From the NCBI RefSeq assembly GCF_023159225.1, contig NC_063172.1:61066828-61130827 (forward strand): a stretch of DNA of 64,000 nt, read 5' to 3'. Shown here one piece after another: positions 36,141 through 46,073 of this stretch; position 1 is the stretch's first letter, and every line of letters starts with the position of its first letter. Below the pieces are notes generated by a model, which saw only the letters and a list, made by a program, of their open reading frames with translations, ran no database searches and was not told the origin of the DNA. The position numbers were made by a program, and so were the translations under genes. The DNA is from Perognathus longimembris pacificus. Its lineage: Eukaryota > Chordata > Mammalia > Rodentia > Heteromyidae.

Positions 36141-36542
36141 TACAAAAATACTGAGAAACTGGTAGCTGATACTAAATCTGGAAAACTTGCTTTGGGAGAA
36201 ACTATAAAAATCTAAAACTATTCTGTACTCAGACTGCTTTTCAAGTGCCCTAATATCCTGGACATCTGGGAATTATAAGTAAGCATTATAAGCGTCAGTT
36301 ATGCAAACAAAAATAAAACACAAAGCCTTCTCTCCAACAGACTTATTATCAAGGAAAAGCTCCTAGCCTTACACCAAATAGCTGACAAATTCATTCAGTA
36401 TTAAATGTTTGGGATTAAAACTTTGTAGAATGGTGCTGTGAGTTAATTGAAATATACAAAGAACTTTAATTTTACATCAGTCTTGAGATACAGATGTTCC
36501 ATAAACAGTAGGCAGTACTGTGCTCATTAAGGAACCTTTCTT
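36141..36542. other. No recognised feature
   Basis: AT-rich low-copy sequence. Confidence 0.45.
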
Positions 36543-36650
36543 CAATAATCATATTTATTGATTATCTTTAAATCGTTACACAAAGGAGTTTCAAGTTAAC
36601 AAGTTGATTTGTGTGAGCAACGCCTCTTGATGAGGACATTAAGGAGATTT
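36543..36650 (-). repeat. Unnamed 3'-tail repeat, antisense, diverged
   Basis: ATTGATTATCTTTAAATCGT, TACACAAAGGAGTTTCAAGT and GCAACGCCTCTTGATGAGGA align in order with the copies at 20.0 and 43.9 kb. Confidence 0.5.
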
Positions 36651-36654
36651 TTAT

Positions 36655-37544
36655 ATGTTGTTTTATCTAGCTATTTATCAAGAATCTCCTACGTGCTGGA
36701 CCATGCCAGCACTGTGGCTGTGACCACTCTGGTTCCTATCCTCTGGAAGGAGCAGCAGACCTTGATCTAATCATCCTGCCTCACACAAAGCCACCATGGC
36801 TGAGAAGAGCCAGCAAGGAAAAGTACAGAAGACCATGACAACACACACCAGGACACACACACCACGAGGGAGTGTCCTTTGAACTGTGTCCTGCAGCGTG
36901 AATCAGGAAAGGTCAGGGTTGAAATGGCAAATCCAAATATGCTGCCAGCAGGAGAGGTCGGCCCGAGGGCATCTGGAACATTCCAGAACTGTCCCTCACT
37001 CACATGCTGAAGTTTAGGTCTGTTTGTGCAAGTTACGAGTGCAGTAGACTCTATGCCAGCATCCCTCTCTTTTCTTCCTTTTCAGACCAAAAATCCATAT
37101 CTGAGTCCTAACTATGTTCTTCCAAGAAAGCCAAGGAGGAAAGGGAGCGACCACAAACCTATGGGCATCTGGGATGGTCAAAGGTGAGTCATAACTTGTC
37201 AGTTTTACCCCCAGGTAGCAAGGAGTCTGCAGTGTCGAATTGTGGTTGTGTGGTTTGCAAGGCTGAGAAATGTCTATCTTTACAGATGTCTTAATACCTG
37301 TCATTCCAGCCTCATCTGTAATCTTCCACATAGGAATAATACTTACAGTTTCCATTTGTTTTCTTTCCATTAGTTACAGCTGGTTTTCTTCCGCTATTTA
37401 TCCAGTGGTTAACATATTGATTTATTTTATCTTGTGGAGCAACAAGGTTAAGGGTACAAATTTTTCTATCAAACTGTATGGATACTTGGGAACTGATTCT
37501 AGCTTTCTCTTTCTTTCATCCTAGATCAGGTAATGGAAGATTGG
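36655..37544. other. Mostly unrecognised; weak L2/MIR-like start
   Basis: The motif CTACGTGCTGGACCATGCCA at 36690-36709 recalls the ancient L2/MIR 'ctactatgtgccaggca' pattern but is short. The frames at 36767-37003 and 37014-37370 (minus) have no recognisable domain. Confidence 0.35.
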
Positions 37545-37918
37545 GAGGCTAAATACTCTTAACAACAAGATAAAAGGTTTTCATAGTCAACAATAAGATA
37601 CATAATGTACAGGAATAGGCTAGTCATGGTAGAAGACCAAAATACCCCAATCACTATACCCATACAACCACATAAGAAGATGCCAAGTGAAATGAACTCC
37701 ACGTCACGGAAACAAGAGTCATACCACTGTTGTAATTATTCTCAACATGCCGTGTGAACTCGTATTACTTTTTTCTCTTTTTCCTTGTCTGTTTGTTTGA
37801 CTGAGTGGTTTGTCTAGTTTTGCTTCTCTTGTAGTTCCTTCCTGTGGCTGTACCCTCGCTACCACTGTATTACATCCGAGTACCCTGGATATTGTCTATA
37901 TGGGTAATAGAACTGGGG

Positions 37919-37973
37919 AGTTGTTCTGATCTGTACCAATAAATGCCTTCTAGAATAAGAAAGAAAAAAAAAA
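37919..37973 (+). pseudogene. 55-bp retrocopied mRNA 3' end
   Basis: The L1 3'UTR is interrupted by 55 bases. They carry AATAAA at 37938-37943, about 15 bases of downstream sequence and an A-rich tail from about 37958. The insert is flanked by a perfect 10-base duplication AGAACTGGGG (37909-37918 and 37974-37983). This is the structure of a severely 5'-truncated processed pseudogene: only the last bases of a polyadenylated transcript were copied. The source gene cannot be named from so little sequence. Confidence 0.75.
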
Positions 37974-38103
37974 AGAACTGGGGAAGGGAGAGGGAATACC
38001 AAAATCGAGACAAAGAACAATAAGACAAACCATTCAAAAAGCAACACTTAGAAACCATTTGGTGTAAAACAACTACACAACTCTTGGGAGGAGAGGGAAA
38101 AGC

Positions 38104-38123
38104 GGGGGGGGGGGGGGGGGGGG
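38104..38123 (+). repeat. 20-base G homopolymer
   Basis: Uninterrupted G run inside the G-rich tract of the L1 3'UTR. Its exact length may be unreliable in the assembly. Confidence 0.85.
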
Positions 38124-38202
38124 AATGAGGGAGGAGGTAACAAGTAGAACAAGAAATATACCCACTGCCTTACATATGAACCTGTAACCCTTCTGTATCA
38201 CT

Positions 38203-38416
38203 TTTTTTTTTTTTTTTTTTTTTGGCCAGTCCTGGGCCTTGGACTCAGGGCCTGAGCACTGTCCCTGGCTTCTTCCCGCTCAAGGCTAGCACTCCGCCAC
38301 TTGAGCCACAGTGCCGCTTCTGGCCGTTTTCTGTATATGTGGTGCTGGGGAATCGAACCTAGGGCCTCGTGTATCCGAGGCAGGCACTCTTGCCACTAGG
38401 CTATATCCCCAGCCCT
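38203..38416 (-). mobile_element. IDL-Geo SINE inserted in L1 3'UTR
   Basis: Antisense near-consensus dimer with a 23-base T run. The L1 words CTGTATCAC at 38194-38202 and again from 38417 form the target duplication. Confidence 0.92.
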
Positions 38417-38455
38417 CTGTATCACATTTTGACAATAAAGAAAAAATTTTTTTAA

Positions 38456-38669
38456 ATAAAAAGAAACATAACCTCTGAAAAAAATAAAATAAATTAGTTG
38501 TCCAAAAAAACAAAACAAAATACATAATGCTTTTGTTCTTTAAGACTATTTGTCTCCGTTGCTACTTTTTCTGTGAACATGTTCAATGAGATTACTGTGC
38601 ACAGATTCATAATTCAGCCCTCATTGGAATCATTTAAAGGTGTTAACCTAGAAAGGGGAAGGTGTTACA
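38456..38669. other. A-rich tail and low-copy sequence
   Basis: A-rich end of the preceding L1 followed by unrecognised sequence. Confidence 0.4.
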
Positions 38670-38925
38670 CTGTCCACAAACCCTTTTTTGAGGGTGGGGA
38701 AGGGCTTGAGTTTAGGTTCTCATGCTTTTGCTTGCTTTTTTTTCACTCAAGGCGGATACTCTGCCACTTGAGCCATACTTGTACTTATGGCTTTTTTTGC
38801 TGGCTTAATTGGAGATGAGTTTTGCAAATTTGTCTTACCAGGATGGCTTTAAGCCTTGATTCTCAGATATCAGTATCCTGATTCGCTATGATCATAGGGA
38901 TGAGCCATTGGCACCAGGCATCCAA
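38670..38925 (-). mobile_element. B1-Geo type SINE, diverged
   Basis: Antisense: TCACTCAAGGCGGATACTCT, GCCACTTGAGCCATACTTGT, TTAATTGGAGATGAGTTTTG, CAGATATCAGTATCCTGATT. Confidence 0.72.
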
Positions 38926-39089
38926 ATGCCCTTTGATCTTAACCGAGACTGAGTTTCTATACAAGCCAAGCTTCAGGGCTCTGATCTGTTCTGGACAACA
39001 GATATTAAATTCATATTGGTCCTAATTAAGAACTGATGGTATCAATGGGTTAAACTGAATGTTCGGAGACCTTTTTTAATTTATTTTTT

Positions 39090-39348
39090 TGTTGTTGTTG
39101 ATTGTTGGGCTTTGTAGGGCTTGAACTCAGGGCCTGGCCACTATCCCTGAGCTTTTGTGCTCAAGGCTAGTGCTCTACTTCTTTGAGCTATAGTTCCACT
39201 TCCAGTTTTCTGGTGGTTAATTGGAGATAAGTGTCTCAGAGACCTTCCTGCCCAGGGTAGCTTCAAACCATGATCCTCAGATATCAGCCTTCTGAGTAGC
39301 TAGGATTACAGACATGAGCCACCAGCGCCCAGCCAGACCAATTTTTTA
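39090..39348 (-). mobile_element. B1-Geo type SINE
   Basis: Antisense: GGGCTTGAACTCAGGGCCTG, GCTCAAGGCTAGTGCTCTAC, GGTGGTTAATTGGAGATAAG, AGCTAGGATTACAGACATGA, GCCACCAGCGCCCAGCC. Clear 7SL-like 5' end. Confidence 0.85.
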
Positions 39349-39552
39349 ATAAAGAACACTCATCCAGTGTGATGCTGCAATCAGATTTTTTATTGTGAGG
39401 GTCTCTCTTCTACAACTCTGCTAAAGTAAAGCAGCCAGATCCCTGCAGTCCATTCCAGAACCATACTGAGAACACCAGCATGAACTAGTAGTAAGTTCAC
39501 ATTAGATGAGAATTTGTAAACAATCCTATCTTGCTGCTATCAAATTTTAAAA

Positions 39553-39778
39553 AGACTGCAGGGCACACACTTGTCACCCCTGTGTCCCATACTAGTAATC
39601 CCAGATTCTCTGAAGGACAGAGTAGCACAGTCCAAGGCTGCTAGGGCAATAGCCTCAAAATCCTATCTGAAAAGCAAACTACATGTGAAGAGGTCTAAGG
39701 ACACGATTCCAGTGCGAGAGCACATGTCTAGCAACTAGCAAGTGCAAGGCCTGGCTTCAATCCTCAGTACTGCCAGAG
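39553..39778 (+). mobile_element. Composite B1 - ID SINE
   Basis: CACACACTTGTCACCCCTGT, CCCATACTAGTAATCCCAGA (B1-like), then AGCACATGTCTAGCAACTAG and TTCAATCCTCAGTACTGCCA (ID). It runs directly into a purine microsatellite. Confidence 0.6.
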
Positions 39779-40037
39779 GAAGGGAGGGAGGGAGGGAGGG
39801 AGGGAGGGAGGGAGGGAGGGAGGGGAGGGAGGGAGGGAGGGAGGGAGGGAGGGAGGGAGGGAGGGAGGGAGGGAAGAAGGAAGGAAGGAAGGAAAGAAGG
39901 AAGGGAGGAAGGAAGGAAGGAAGGGAGGGAGGGAGGGAGGGAGGGAGGGAGGGAGGGAGGGAGGGAGGGAGGGAGGAGAGAGGGTAAGGAGGGAAAGGAA
40001 GGGAAGGGAAGGGAAAGGAAGGGAAGGGAAGGGAAGG
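39779..40037 (+). repeat. (GGGA)n - (GGAA)n - (GGGA)n microsatellite
   Basis: About 258 bases of nearly pure purine on the + strand. The 81- to 163-codon frames here are artefacts. Confidence 0.97.
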
Positions 40038-40124
40038 AACAGACATTAACAAAATGTAACATTCATGACCACCCAGGCACTCCTGGAAAGAAAAACATGG
40101 ATGGCTTTTAATGCAAAAGTTGTC

Positions 40125-40220
40125 TAACTGTTCAAAAAGAAATGTACTCATTACCTGATTTACATAACTATAATCCCTCAGTACATCGCCTTCACAATAA
40201 AAAATAGAAAGTAAAAATGA
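40125..40220 (+). mobile_element. L1 3' terminal fragment
   Basis: GTTCAAAAAGAAATGTACTC, ATTACCTGATTTACATAACT, ATAATCCCTCAGTACATCGC, then CACAATAAAAAATAGAAAG. Only the last roughly 100 bases of an L1. Confidence 0.75.
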
Positions 40221-40832
40221 AAACATGTTTTACAAAGTTGTTGTCTAGCATATCTGAAAGCCCGATGACCTGCATTGCCATCTGTTCAGTTGTTTATTCT
40301 GTGTAGGTGTGTATCAATCCCTTGACCTTTTTATTCCTCTGTTCTTTCATCTTTTAAATGAAGAGAATATGCTAATGGTCTCCCTATCTTTTCTCTTCTC
40401 ACTCCATAATTCTAATTTTACATCTCTAAATGATTTCAAGTAACATGTGGTCTCGATATAAACTGATCTTGCTAAATTGATTCTAACACAACTTTGAAGT
40501 TTACTTGCTTAAGTAGGTTAAGCATCTCCACATTAAGAGTTCTGAATCATGTTCTCCCTACTAATTTTATCATAAATAGCACAAAAGCAAGTTTCAACCC
40601 AGTTTTGCCTGCGGTATCATAAAATCTAAATGAGCTGAATGTAACTTGGTGAAGTGCATGCATTCGATTTAAACCTAACAGCAATTACTTGTACATGTTC
40701 TATCCTGGGTCATTAGCTCTTTCTCTCCACAGTTTGCTCAGGAAATTGTGAAATGCCCAAGATCCCACACACATTCATGCCTCCTGAAAGTCTAATTCCA
40801 GACAATTTCTCCCCAGAGCTCCGAACTGATTA
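40221..40832. other. No recognised feature
   Basis: AT-rich low-copy sequence. No gene seen. Confidence 0.45.
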
Positions 40833-41275
40833 ATGATAATAGTTCCCACTCATTGAGTGCCTTTTACTGATCTGGTGCTAAGCAGTCATTGTAACAACCT
40901 GGTTTCTACCTTTACAACGTTCTCAAAGGTAGATGCTGTTATGTCCATTGTATAGATGAGGAAATAAAGTCTAAGAAAGGTCAAGTCTGGGCTGGGAATA
41001 TGGCCTAGTGGTAAAGTACTTGCCTTGTATACATGAAGCCCTGGGTTCGATTCCTCAGCACCACATATATAGAAGAAGCCAGAAGGGGCGCTGTGGCTCA
41101 AGTGGCAGAGTGCTAGCCTTGAGCAAAAAGAAGCCAGGGACAGTGCTCAGGCCTTGAGTTCAAGCCCCAGGACTGGCAAAAAAAAAAAAAAAAAAAAAAA
41201 GAAAGGTCAAGTCAGTGATCTGAGTCACACATTGAGCTATTGTCAAAGTCTGGCATTTAAGACAAGCCTTGCTGG
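40833..41275 (+). mobile_element. Ancient MIR-like SINE split by an IDL-Geo
   Basis: CTCATTGAGTGCCTTTTACT, GGTGCTAAGCAGTCATTGTA, CAAAGGTAGATGCTGTTATG, CCATTGTATAGATGAGGAAA follow the order of a MIR-family element. After the SINE insertion the match resumes with AAGTCAGTGATCTGAGTCAC. Pan-mammalian age. Confidence 0.72.
40988..41200 (+). mobile_element. IDL-Geo SINE nested in MIR-like repeat
   Basis: Near-consensus sense dimer with about 22 A's. The target duplication GAAAGGTCAAGTC flanks it at 40975-40987 and 41201-41213. Low divergence suggests recent insertion. Confidence 0.93.
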
Positions 41276-41286
41276 CTCAAAAAAAA

Positions 41287-41368
41287 ATGGATCTTCCTAC
41301 TTACAAGAGGTTCTAACATATAGAGAAATGAATCTTCCTACTTACAAGAGGTAATAACATATAGAGAA
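41287..41368. repeat. Tandem duplication of a 41-bp unit
   Basis: Two 41-base units (41287-41327 and 41328-41368) share ATCTTCCTACTTACAAGAGG and AACATATAGAGAA, with a few differences between them. Confidence 0.9.
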
Positions 41369-41436
41369 AGGGATGCTATGGAATCCTGACAGCCATCCTT
41401 GAAGTTTTCTTCCTGGCATAGAAAGCGGTGGTTGGG

Positions 41437-41635
41437 CTATTTAGCTAGGATTATTGAAGATAGCAGTTCGAAGCTATCCTGGGCAGGAACGTTCATGAGA
41501 CTCTTATCTCCAATTAACCACCAAAAAGCTGCAAGTGAAGTTGTAGCTCAAGTGGTAGAGCACCCACTTTGAGTAAAAAAAGCTCAGGGTCAGCACTCAG
41601 GCCCTGAGTTCAAGCCCCAGGACTGGAAGCAAAGA
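41437..41635 (+). mobile_element. B1-Geo type SINE, 5' truncated
   Basis: GCAGTTCGAAGCTATCCTGG, GAGACTCTTATCTCCAATTA, GAAGTTGTAGCTCAAGTGGT, AGTTCAAGCCCCAGGACTGG. A purine-rich tail follows to about 41680. Confidence 0.82.
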
Positions 41636-41680
41636 GGAAACAAGGAAAGAAAGAAGAGAAGGAGGGAAGGGAGGGGAGGG

Positions 41681-42499
41681 TGATGATGAACTGTGGAATC
41701 TGGTGGAGGCCAGATCTGGTGCTGCAATGGTAGATCTGGACTGGAGAGAGTACAGCTCTGTGGCCTGGATGGAACTGCCATAAAACTACTGACTGCCACT
41801 CAAAGCAGATGGGCTGTTGAAGGATTTCCAAAGAAATCAAGTGTGATATCTATCATCTGTTTCATACTTTAGGTATTACATTCTGGACATAACTTTAAAA
41901 ATAACTTTGAAGGAAATAAAGCAGGAAGATCATTGAGGAAACAAGTCTTCTGAGAGGATATTGAGACCTGAACTTGGACAAATGGCACAAGGAAGGTATA
42001 GGACATTAAAAACTTGGCACCCCATTAAACTGGGGAAATAGCAAAGAATGAGATTATGACGGACCCAGAGCAAATCTAATTTGTCACTACCTTGCTCCCT
42101 AGATGGCAAAATGTACTGCCTTTAGGAGAAAAGTCACTGATCTGAATTACCCTGCTGCCTAGAGGCCCAAGGGAAGCAAGTAAATCTCGATCGTACTGTG
42201 TTACTCACCTATGTGTCCTTTCTGCATTTTTTACAAAGAAAACAGAGTCCACAGTACATGATTCGCTGCCGTGAGGCAGGGTGGGAAGGAAGTGGAGCCG
42301 TTGAATACAGCATAGAAAACAAATGTCCAGCTGGGAGAAACTCTCGGAGTGTCTGGCAGTTCATGACCTCATCAGACAGGTTTACCTTATGAAAACAATG
42401 GAATGACCCAGATTAGTGTAGTTCCAAGTCCACCTAACTCCAGAACCTGACTCAGTTTCCAGTTCCCACTCCCTAAGAATTGTGTCTGATGTAGTTTCA
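41681..42499. other. No recognised feature
   Basis: Low-copy sequence. No protein motif in the short frames. Confidence 0.45.
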
Positions 42500-42600
42500 A
42501 ATATATATGCATATATATGGATGTATTTATATATTTATTTACATTTATATTTTATATAATTATATGTTTATAAATGTATATTATATATTTATTTATCTTT
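42500..42600. repeat. AT-rich simple sequence
   Basis: About 100 bases of ATATAT/TTATAT variants. Confidence 0.8.
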
Positions 42601-42601
42601 T

Positions 42602-42668
42602 TTAAAAAATGATATTATACAGATGATGTACAGAGGGGTCATAGATACATAAGTCAGGTAAAAGAACA
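42602..42668 (-). mobile_element. Short L1 3' terminal fragment, antisense
   Basis: GATGATGTACAGAGGGGTCA and TAGATACATAAGTCAGGTAA match the complement of an L1 end. It abuts a second antisense L1. Confidence 0.6.
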
Positions 42669-42671
42669 TTG

Positions 42672-43935
42672 CTTTTTTTTTTTAATTTTTATTGTCAAAC
42701 TGATGTACAGAGAGGTTACAGTTTGATGCGTTAGGCATTGGATACATTTCTTGTTCTGTTTGTAACCTCCTCCCTCATTCCTCCCTACCCCTCCCCCTTT
42801 CCCTCTCCCACCATGAGTTGTTCAGTAGATTTACACTAAACAGTTTTGCAAGTATTGCTTTTGTAGTCGTTTGTCTTTTTTACCCTGTGTCTTGTTGGGG
42901 TTCAGCTTTGGCCTTGAGGGGGCAGGGCAATGGAGAGCACTCCCAAGATGCCGCCCTTCCCCCCAGCCCTGGGGGAATGCGGAAGCAGGCCACAATTCTC
43001 TGGGTCCGGAACCAGAAGAACTGGCTTTGCGACCAGCCCCCCAACTTTCTTGCCAGCCCCTGTGTCCCCCACTCTCGCGGGCTTTCCCCCTGGGGTGGTG
43101 CTAAGCAAGTAACGTTAGCTCATGAGGGGGTCCTATGACAAGCTCGCCAGCCTATCGCCAGCTCTCTGGTCTATCACCCCTTCTCTCACCGCCCCCTATT
43201 ATATCAACTGTTAGCCACTCCCTTATGAAATCAGATTTGCTCTTGAAGCGTCTCCGAGATCCGCGCACTACTGGCTTTCTTCACGGGTAAGGAGGGAGGT
43301 AAAGCGATCTCGTACGGCCGCGTGCACCTGAGGTCTTTCCTGAGCCCCCCACTCCACTCTGGCCTTACCTGCGGGTCGGGTGACCAGGGGAGAGGGTGAG
43401 AAAGGGAGCAATTAGAGTAGTAGAGCCTGACCCCCCATGCCAGGGGAGGCGACCCGAGCCGGCAGTGTCTCTCACTTTTGATATTCCCTTTCACTTTCCT
43501 AGTTCTAATACCAGTATACACGGTTTCCAATGTACTCAGATAAGATACAGTGATAGTGCAGGTACAACCACAGGAAGGGGATACAAGAACATCATCAATA
43601 ATAGAAGCTACAGATACACATGGGACGTTGAAAGTAGTTACAACAGTGATATAACACTCATTTCCATAACATGGAGTTCATTTCACTTAGCATCATCTTA
43701 TGTGATCATAAGGGTATAGCTATTGGGCTCTTGTGATCCTCTGCTGTGACTTGCCTAAACCTGTGCTAATTATTCCCAATAAGGGAGACCATAGAGTCCA
43801 TGTTTCTTTGGGTCTGGCTCACTTCACTTAGTATAATTTTTTCCAAGTCCTTCCATTTCCTTACAAATGGGGCAATGTCATTCTTTCTGATAGAGGCATA
43901 AAATTCCATTGTGTATATGTTAAAAAGTACATTTC
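42672..43935 (-). mobile_element. Young L1 3' end, antisense, carrying an LTR insertion
   Basis: Complement of the same L1 3'UTR and ORF2 end as at 1-1330, with very high similarity. T-run at 42672-42682, CAAACTGATGTACAGAGAGG, C-rich complement of the G-tract at 42780-42805, TTTTTACCCTGTGT, then after the insertion CTCACTTTTGATATTCCCTT, ending in ORF2 near GGCATAAAATTCCATTGTGT. The element is 5'-truncated within ORF2. A 572-base insertion splits the 3'UTR. Confidence 0.9.
42893..43464 (+). mobile_element. Solo LTR of an endogenous retrovirus-like element
   Basis: A 572-base insertion begins TGTTGGGG and ends CCGGCA, so it has TG...CA ends. It is flanked by a 6-base duplication GTGTCT (42887-42892 and 43465-43470). 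It is GC-rich, unlike its surroundings, has a CCAAGATGCCGCC word near its left end and a TATTATATC box-like word at 43197-43205, and carries no internal coding part. A 6-base duplication with TGTTGGGG ends suggests the ERVK/class II (IAP-like) group. Orientation is inferred as + and no AATAAA was found. The 60- to 106-codon frames inside are not genes. Confidence 0.72.
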
Positions 43936-43944
43936 TTTTTTTAA

Positions 43945-44110
43945 CAATGTCCCTCTATATTTATTATCTTTAAGTAGTTGTACAAAGTAGCTGCTGTTCA
44001 ATGAAGCAGTTTATGAATACAGTGCATCTTGATCAATGTCACTCCTTTCAACACCACCCCAGTCCATTGGCCCTAACCACTCACCTAGAATATTAATCAT
44101 CTTGTGCTGA
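43945..44110 (-). repeat. Unnamed 3'-tail repeat, antisense copy
   Basis: TTTATTATCTTTAAGTAGTT, GTTCAATGAAGCAGTTTATG, AATACAGTGCATCTTGATCA, ATGTCACTCCTTTCAACACC. It follows the 5' end of the antisense L1 directly. Confidence 0.6.
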
Positions 44111-44329
44111 CCTCCCCCTACCATCACAAACTCCCTCCACCAACTACCCAACAGAGCGACCTCCAAAGCTTTCAACCCCTAAGTGAACAGTCTCACTCTT
44201 CCATGCAAAACCGCCATGGCTTCGCGCTCCAGGCTTTCCCAAAGGCGGTAAGCCCCTCATGCCTCAGCAGCCCGCGCTGCTAAGTGCGACCACTTCCGCG
44301 GCCTCCTGCTCCCTCTTCTCCAGTCCCAT
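44111..44329. other. No recognised feature
   Basis: Short low-copy, locally CpG-containing stretch (44210-44310). No gene seen. Confidence 0.4.
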
Positions 44330-44580
44330 TGGCTTCTGCCTTTGCCTGCACATCTCTAGGCACACTCTAGCTCACGTCCTTGGCACTGGCTTGTGCCTCT
44401 ACCTAGAACATTCTTTCGCAGACATCTGTAAACCTTACTGCCCACCTCCTTCTGAGACTTGGACAAATGTCTCCTCCTCAGTCACACCCTGGAGCACTGT
44501 TGAAAACTGCAAGTTCCTCTGCTTTCCTGCCCTCCGACTCCTCCCCCCCTCAGTCCCCAAAGTTGTCCTCAACACCCTTA
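44330..44580 (+). mobile_element. L2 LINE remnant
   Basis: TGTGCCTCTACCTAGAACAT, CACCTCCTTCTGAGACTTGG, ACAAATGTCTCCTCCTCAGT and CACTGTTGAAAACTGCAAG follow the order of the L2 3' region. The overlapping 166-codon frame is L2 plus SINE plus microsatellite. Confidence 0.65.
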
Positions 44581-44610
44581 GGCTACTTTTAGCACCCAAG
44601 CATTATCATC

Positions 44611-44700
44611 CTGCCTGGTGTGGCGCGCCACACCTATCAGCCCAGCACTCGGAGCATGCACGCTGGAAGATCATGGATTTAAGGCCAGCCTGGGTAAGAG

Positions 44701-44702
<2 letters not shown>
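44611..44702 (+). mobile_element. B1-type SINE
   Basis: CCTGGTGTGGCGCGCCACAC, CTATCAGCCCAGCACTCGGA, TTAAGGCCAGCCTGGGTAAG. It ends in the following (AC)n. Confidence 0.72.

Positions 44703-44748
<46 letters not shown>
44703..44748. repeat. (AC)n dinucleotide microsatellite
   Basis: About 23 AC units starting in the tail of the B1 SINE. Confidence 0.98.
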
Positions 44749-44989
44749 GTTGTTTTTAAAATGCAGGTCAGGTGAAGCTCCTGTAAGTCAAGGAACTCTG
44801 CAGATTGCCAGCAAACCCTCCGAAGCTGGACTGGAGACACCCACTTCGGCTGTCTAAGCAGCCCAGCTGCGGTGCGTGGCCATGGCAAGCAGGCGGCACA
44901 CACTGTGGAACTGGGCCAGGCTCGCTGCCACTCAGAGCACCGTCCACACTCGCTAGGGTTTAGGTTTGCTATTTTATCTCTGTTGATAG
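44749..44989. other. No recognised feature
   Basis: Low-copy sequence between the microsatellite and the next L1. Confidence 0.4.
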
Positions 44990-45275
44990 TTGTTGATGGA
45001 ATTATACAGCTCCATCAGAAAGGATGGCATTGCTCCATTCGTAAGGAAATGGAAATACTTGGAAAAACTTAAGCAAAAAAACAAATTATATTAAGCGAAG
45101 TAAGCCAGACCCAAAGAAACATAGGCTGCGTGGTTTCCCTCATTCATGGTAACTAGCATGTGCCTATAAATATACAGGTAAACACACTGGATGGTTACAG
45201 ATAAAAAATATACTTGGAGATGATAAATTACACAGGTCTGTAGATATTCACACAGAGTGAGACCAAAGGAGGATA
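44990..45275 (+). mobile_element. L1 ORF2 end, sense, interrupted by another L1
   Basis: CTCCATCAGAAAGGATGGCA, TCGTAAGGAAATGGAAATAC, AGTAAGCCAGACCCAAAGAA, TGAGACCAAAGGAGGATATT. It stops at the T-rich start of an antisense L1; a matching sense L1 tail reappears at 46.07 kb. Confidence 0.78.
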
Positions 45276-45276
45276 T

Positions 45277-46073
45277 TCTATTTTTATTTTTAACTTAATT
45301 TTATTGTCAAGGTGATGTACAGAGGGGTTACAGTTACATACATAGGTAGTGGGTACATTTCTTGTCATACTTGTTACCCCTTCCCTCATTTTTCTACCAC
45401 CTTCCCTCCCCCCAACCCACCCACCCCCAGTTGTATAGCTAATTTCCACCATATTGTCTTGTGAGTATAGCTGTTGCATTGGTTCACCCTTTGTCCTCTG
45501 TCTCACCATTTTGATGTTCCCTTTCCCGTCCCTAATTCAGATATACAAATATACAATACCCAGGGTACTGAAATCAAATACAGTAACAGCAGGGGTACAC
45601 CATAGAAAAGAAAAAAGAAAAAATTCACATTAAAAATAACAACAACAATTTTAAAAAATGCCCTCTTGTTTCCATATCTTGGAGTTCATTTTGCTTAGCG
45701 TCATCTTATATGATCATATGTCCATGTTATGGACCTACTGTGATTCTCTGCTAGGGCTATCCTAGACATTTACTAATTATTACCAATGAGGAAAACCATG
45801 GAATCTATGTCTCTTTGGGTCTAGCTCACTTAACTTAATATGAATTTTCCAAGTCTTTCCATGTCCTTACAAATGGGGCAATGTCATTCTTTCTGACGGG
45901 AACATAGAATTCCCTGGTGCATATATACCACATGTTCTTGATCCAGTCATTCACTGAGGGGCATCTGGGTTGGTTCCATATTTTAGCGATGGTAAATAAT
46001 GCTGCAATGAACATGGTCATTCATGGTTGTTTAGTATGGCCTTGTTTGTGATCCTTTGGCTAAATGCCCAGAA
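45277..46073 (-). mobile_element. L1 3' end, antisense, inside a sense L1
   Basis: The T-rich start near 45280, the complement of the tail (AAGGTGATGTACAGAGGGGT), the complement of the G-tract at 45400-45430, GTTCATTTTGCTTAGCGTCA, then antisense ORF2 to CTAAATGCCCAGAAGTG. The 61-codon minus-strand frame at 45835-46020 is the ORF2 C-terminal block (FTIAKIWNQPRCPS). Frames are broken. Confidence 0.85.

Larger units (their letters stand above)
37545..38455 (+). mobile_element. L1 3'UTR with two later insertions
   Basis: Sense L1 3'UTR: CATAAGAAGATGCCAAGTGA, AATGAACTCCACGTCACGGA, ACATCCGAGTACCCTGGATA, AGGGAATACCAAAATCGAGA, a 20-G run at 38104-38123, CCACTGCCTTACATATGAAC. It ends, after a SINE insertion, with CTGTATCACATTTTGACAAT AAAG. 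It carries a 55-base mRNA-tail insertion at 37919-37973 and an antisense IDL-Geo at 38203-38414. Overlapping frames are not genes. Confidence 0.88.

Noticed and set aside
39735..40226. 163-codon minus-strand frame
   Set aside because: Microsatellite plus L1 tail; low-complexity artefact.
42818..43138. 106-codon frame across the L1-LTR junction
   Set aside because: Begins in antisense L1 and continues in the LTR insert; no coding meaning.
44259..44759. 166-codon frame
   Set aside because: A join of unrecognised sequence, L2, a B1 SINE and (AC)n ending in TH repeats.
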